From Chloroflexia bacterium (lineage in GTDB: Bacteria; Chloroflexota; Chloroflexia; Thermomicrobiales; JALYUS01), in NCBI GenBank assembly GCA_025924435.1, contig JAICIL010000245.1:1-6835 (forward strand): 6,835 nucleotides of DNA, written 5' to 3'. This document shows, one piece after another, positions 6,047-6,835 of the stretch. The translations under genes and the position numbers were made by a program. How positions within the stretch are numbered: position 1 is the first letter of the stretch; every line of letters begins with the position of its first letter. The notes below the pieces were generated by a model, which worked only from the letters and a program-made list of their open reading frames with translations, was not told the DNA's origin and did not search any database.

Positions 6047-6103
6047 CGTTCTTGCAAAGGGACGGATGGGGAACGGTTTGATTCCCATGGTGAGGCAAGA
6101 ACG
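6047..6103 (+). promoter_or_regulatory. Nested inverted repeat abutting the RBS of the zinc-knuckle gene
   Basis: CGTTCTTGC (6047-6055) pairs perfectly with GCAAGAACG (6095-6103), a 9-bp outer stem. Inside it ATGGGGAA (6066-6073) pairs with TTCCCAT (6082-6088), seven pairs with one bulged G and an 8-base loop. The last base of the outer stem is the first G of the Shine-Dalgarno GGAGG (6103-6107). Such placement suits an RNA leader that modulates translation, or a DNA operator. No T-run follows, so it is not an intrinsic terminator. Confidence 0.5.
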
Positions 6104-6116
6104 GAGGGCGAATTCG

Positions 6117-6344
6117 ATGAGCCATACGAATGAGATCGAGGCGGCGCTACGGCAAACGGCGGACGCGCCGACCTGCGACGATTGCCTCGCGCGGCAGACG
6201 GGCGCGCCACCGAACGAGGTCGCGGACGTTTCGCAGCGCCTCGCGGACCACGGCGACCTCGATCGCGAGCAAGGAACGTGCGCCATCTGCGGCAAGGCGA
6301 AGATCGTCAACAGCGTTATCACGTCAACGAACATCTCCGGCTAA
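6117..6344 (+). CDS. Small CxxC...CxxC zinc-knuckle, winged-helix-like protein
   Basis: A 75-residue protein; the start at 6117 follows GGAGGG at 6103-6108. Two cysteine pairs, C20-x2-C23 (CDDC) and C55-x2-C58 (CAICGK), are 31 residues apart and probably bind one zinc ion. Between them TGAPPNEVADVSQRLADHGD looks like a helix-turn-helix core, followed by a short basic turn, so the whole may be a minimal winged helix stapled by a zinc ribbon. That would give a DNA-binding or DNA-end-sensing role. The family resembles small CDDC...CGxxKxVN proteins I recall from bacterial genomes, but I cannot name it. It lies downstream of the nuclease-like gene, probably in one transcript. Its stop is three bases from the stop of the convergent enolase-superfamily gene. 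Confidence 0.72.
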   Translation: MSHTNEIEAALRQTADAPTCDDCLARQTGAPPNEVADVSQRLADHGDLDREQGTCAICGKAKIVNSVITSTNISG

Positions 6345-6347
6345 TCG

Positions 6348-6835
6348 TCACGGCCCCTCGTCGCCGGGGTGGCGGACCGTGCGCGGGCGGAACTCCCGGT
6401 AGGCGTAGCGGGCGAGGGCGTCCTCGTCAATCTCGATGCCGAGGCCCGGCGCGGTCGGCAGCGCCAGGTAGCCGTTCTCTGCGACGAGCGTGCCGCGCGA
6501 AATCTCCTTGCCGACCGCCTCGAAGTTGACGAAATACTCGGTGATGAGGAAGTTCGGGATCGTCGCGCAGAGATGCGCGGTCGCGGCGAGGCCGACGGTC
6601 GTGCTGTTGTAATTGTGCGGCGAGACGGCGACGGAGTACGCCTCGGCCATCGCCGCGATCTCCTTCAGTTCGAGGATGCCGCCGCAGTTGCAGATGTCCG
6701 GGTTGATGATGTCCGCCGCGCCCCGTTCGAAGACGGCGCGGAACTCCGCCTTCGTGTACAACTCCTCGCCCGTCACGACCGGGATATGAATCTCCCGCTT
6801 CGCCGCCGCCAGCCCGCCCATGTTCCGCGACGAGA
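6348..6835 (-). CDS. Enolase-superfamily sugar-acid dehydratase/racemase (C-terminal part, truncated by window edge)
   Basis: The C-terminal ~161 residues of a mandelate racemase/muconate lactonizing enzyme family protein; the N-terminus lies beyond the right edge. These enzymes abstract the alpha proton of a carboxylate bound to Mg2+, and many dehydrate sugar acids such as galactonate. Visible barrel motifs in order: IPVVTGEELYT (Glu as a metal ligand), ADIINPDICNCGGILELKEIAAMAEAY (the Asp partner of the dyad), VAVSPHNYNST (the His general base of the His-Asp dyad), and ATIPNFLITEYF (Glu that polarises the substrate). The His-Asp dyad places it in the mandelate racemase subgroup, not the muconate-lactonizing subgroup. 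D-galactonate dehydratase and related sugar-acid dehydratases are the closest resemblance, but substrate cannot be fixed without the N-terminal capping domain. The C-terminus ends RPRTVRHPGDEGP. Confidence 0.9.
   Translation of the reverse strand, partial: SSRNMGGLAAAKREIHIPVVTGEELYTKAEFRAVFERGAADIINPDICNCGGILELKEIAAMAEAYSVAVSPHNYNSTTVGLAATAHLCATIPNFLITEYFVNFEAVGKEISRGTLVAENGYLALPTAPGLGIEIDEDALARYAYREFRPRTVRHPGDEGP

Noticed and set aside
5559..6344. Single long 261-codon frame ending with the zinc-knuckle protein
   Set aside because: The part before 6117 is an out-of-frame shadow of the nuclease-like gene; the real start is the ATG at 6117 behind GGAGGG.
6351..6380. CCCC/GGGG hairpin near the convergent stop codons as a terminator
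   Set aside because: Only four G-C pairs with an 8-base loop, no T-run on either strand, and it lies inside the coding end of the enolase-superfamily gene.

Overview
The window is high-GC bacterial DNA with short intergenic gaps, strong Shine-Dalgarno sites (GGAGG-type) and one textbook sigma70-type promoter. The gene content fits a free-living high-GC bacterium: mutS, an ArsR-type regulator with a long N-terminal domain, a soluble MtrA/DUF4346 protein, RbsD and an enolase-superfamily enzyme. My best guess is Chloroflexota, from general resemblance only (low confidence). There are no tRNA or rRNA genes, CRISPR arrays, transposases or phage genes.

Layout. (1) 1-1881, minus strand: the N-terminal 627 residues of DNA mismatch repair MutS, cut by the left edge inside the Walker A loop. 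(2) 1882-2077: a divergent control region with an extended -10 for mutS, a small hairpin, a near-consensus promoter for the rightward gene, and three alternating GTTCGA half-sites lying on and after its -10. (3) 2078-3160, plus: an ArsR-type winged-helix regulator with a large N-terminal domain. (4) 3315-3638 and 3655-4911, plus: a 107-residue protein of unknown function, then 16 bp later a fusion of an MtrA-like corrinoid-type domain, a DUF4346-type domain, a Pro/Ala linker and a beta-rich C-terminal domain. (5) 5021-5485, plus: D-ribose pyranase RbsD. (6) 5611-6033 and 6117-6344, plus: a protein resembling a PD-(D/E)XK nuclease with apparently lost catalytic residues, then a 75-residue protein with two CxxC knuckles around a helical segment. 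A 57-nt nested inverted repeat sits between them. (7) 6348-6835, minus: the C-terminal part of an enolase-superfamily (mandelate racemase/muconate lactonizing type) enzyme, cut by the right edge.

How they may work together. The regulator probably controls its own promoter and may control the two genes after it. The 107-residue gene and the MtrA-like gene look co-transcribed. RbsD and the enolase-superfamily enzyme both suit sugar or sugar-acid metabolism but are not in one operon. The nuclease-like/zinc-knuckle pair looks like a separate two-gene unit. The least ordinary items are the MtrA-like fusion and the nuclease-like/zinc-knuckle pair with its structured leader. The sequence alone does not prove a new system.
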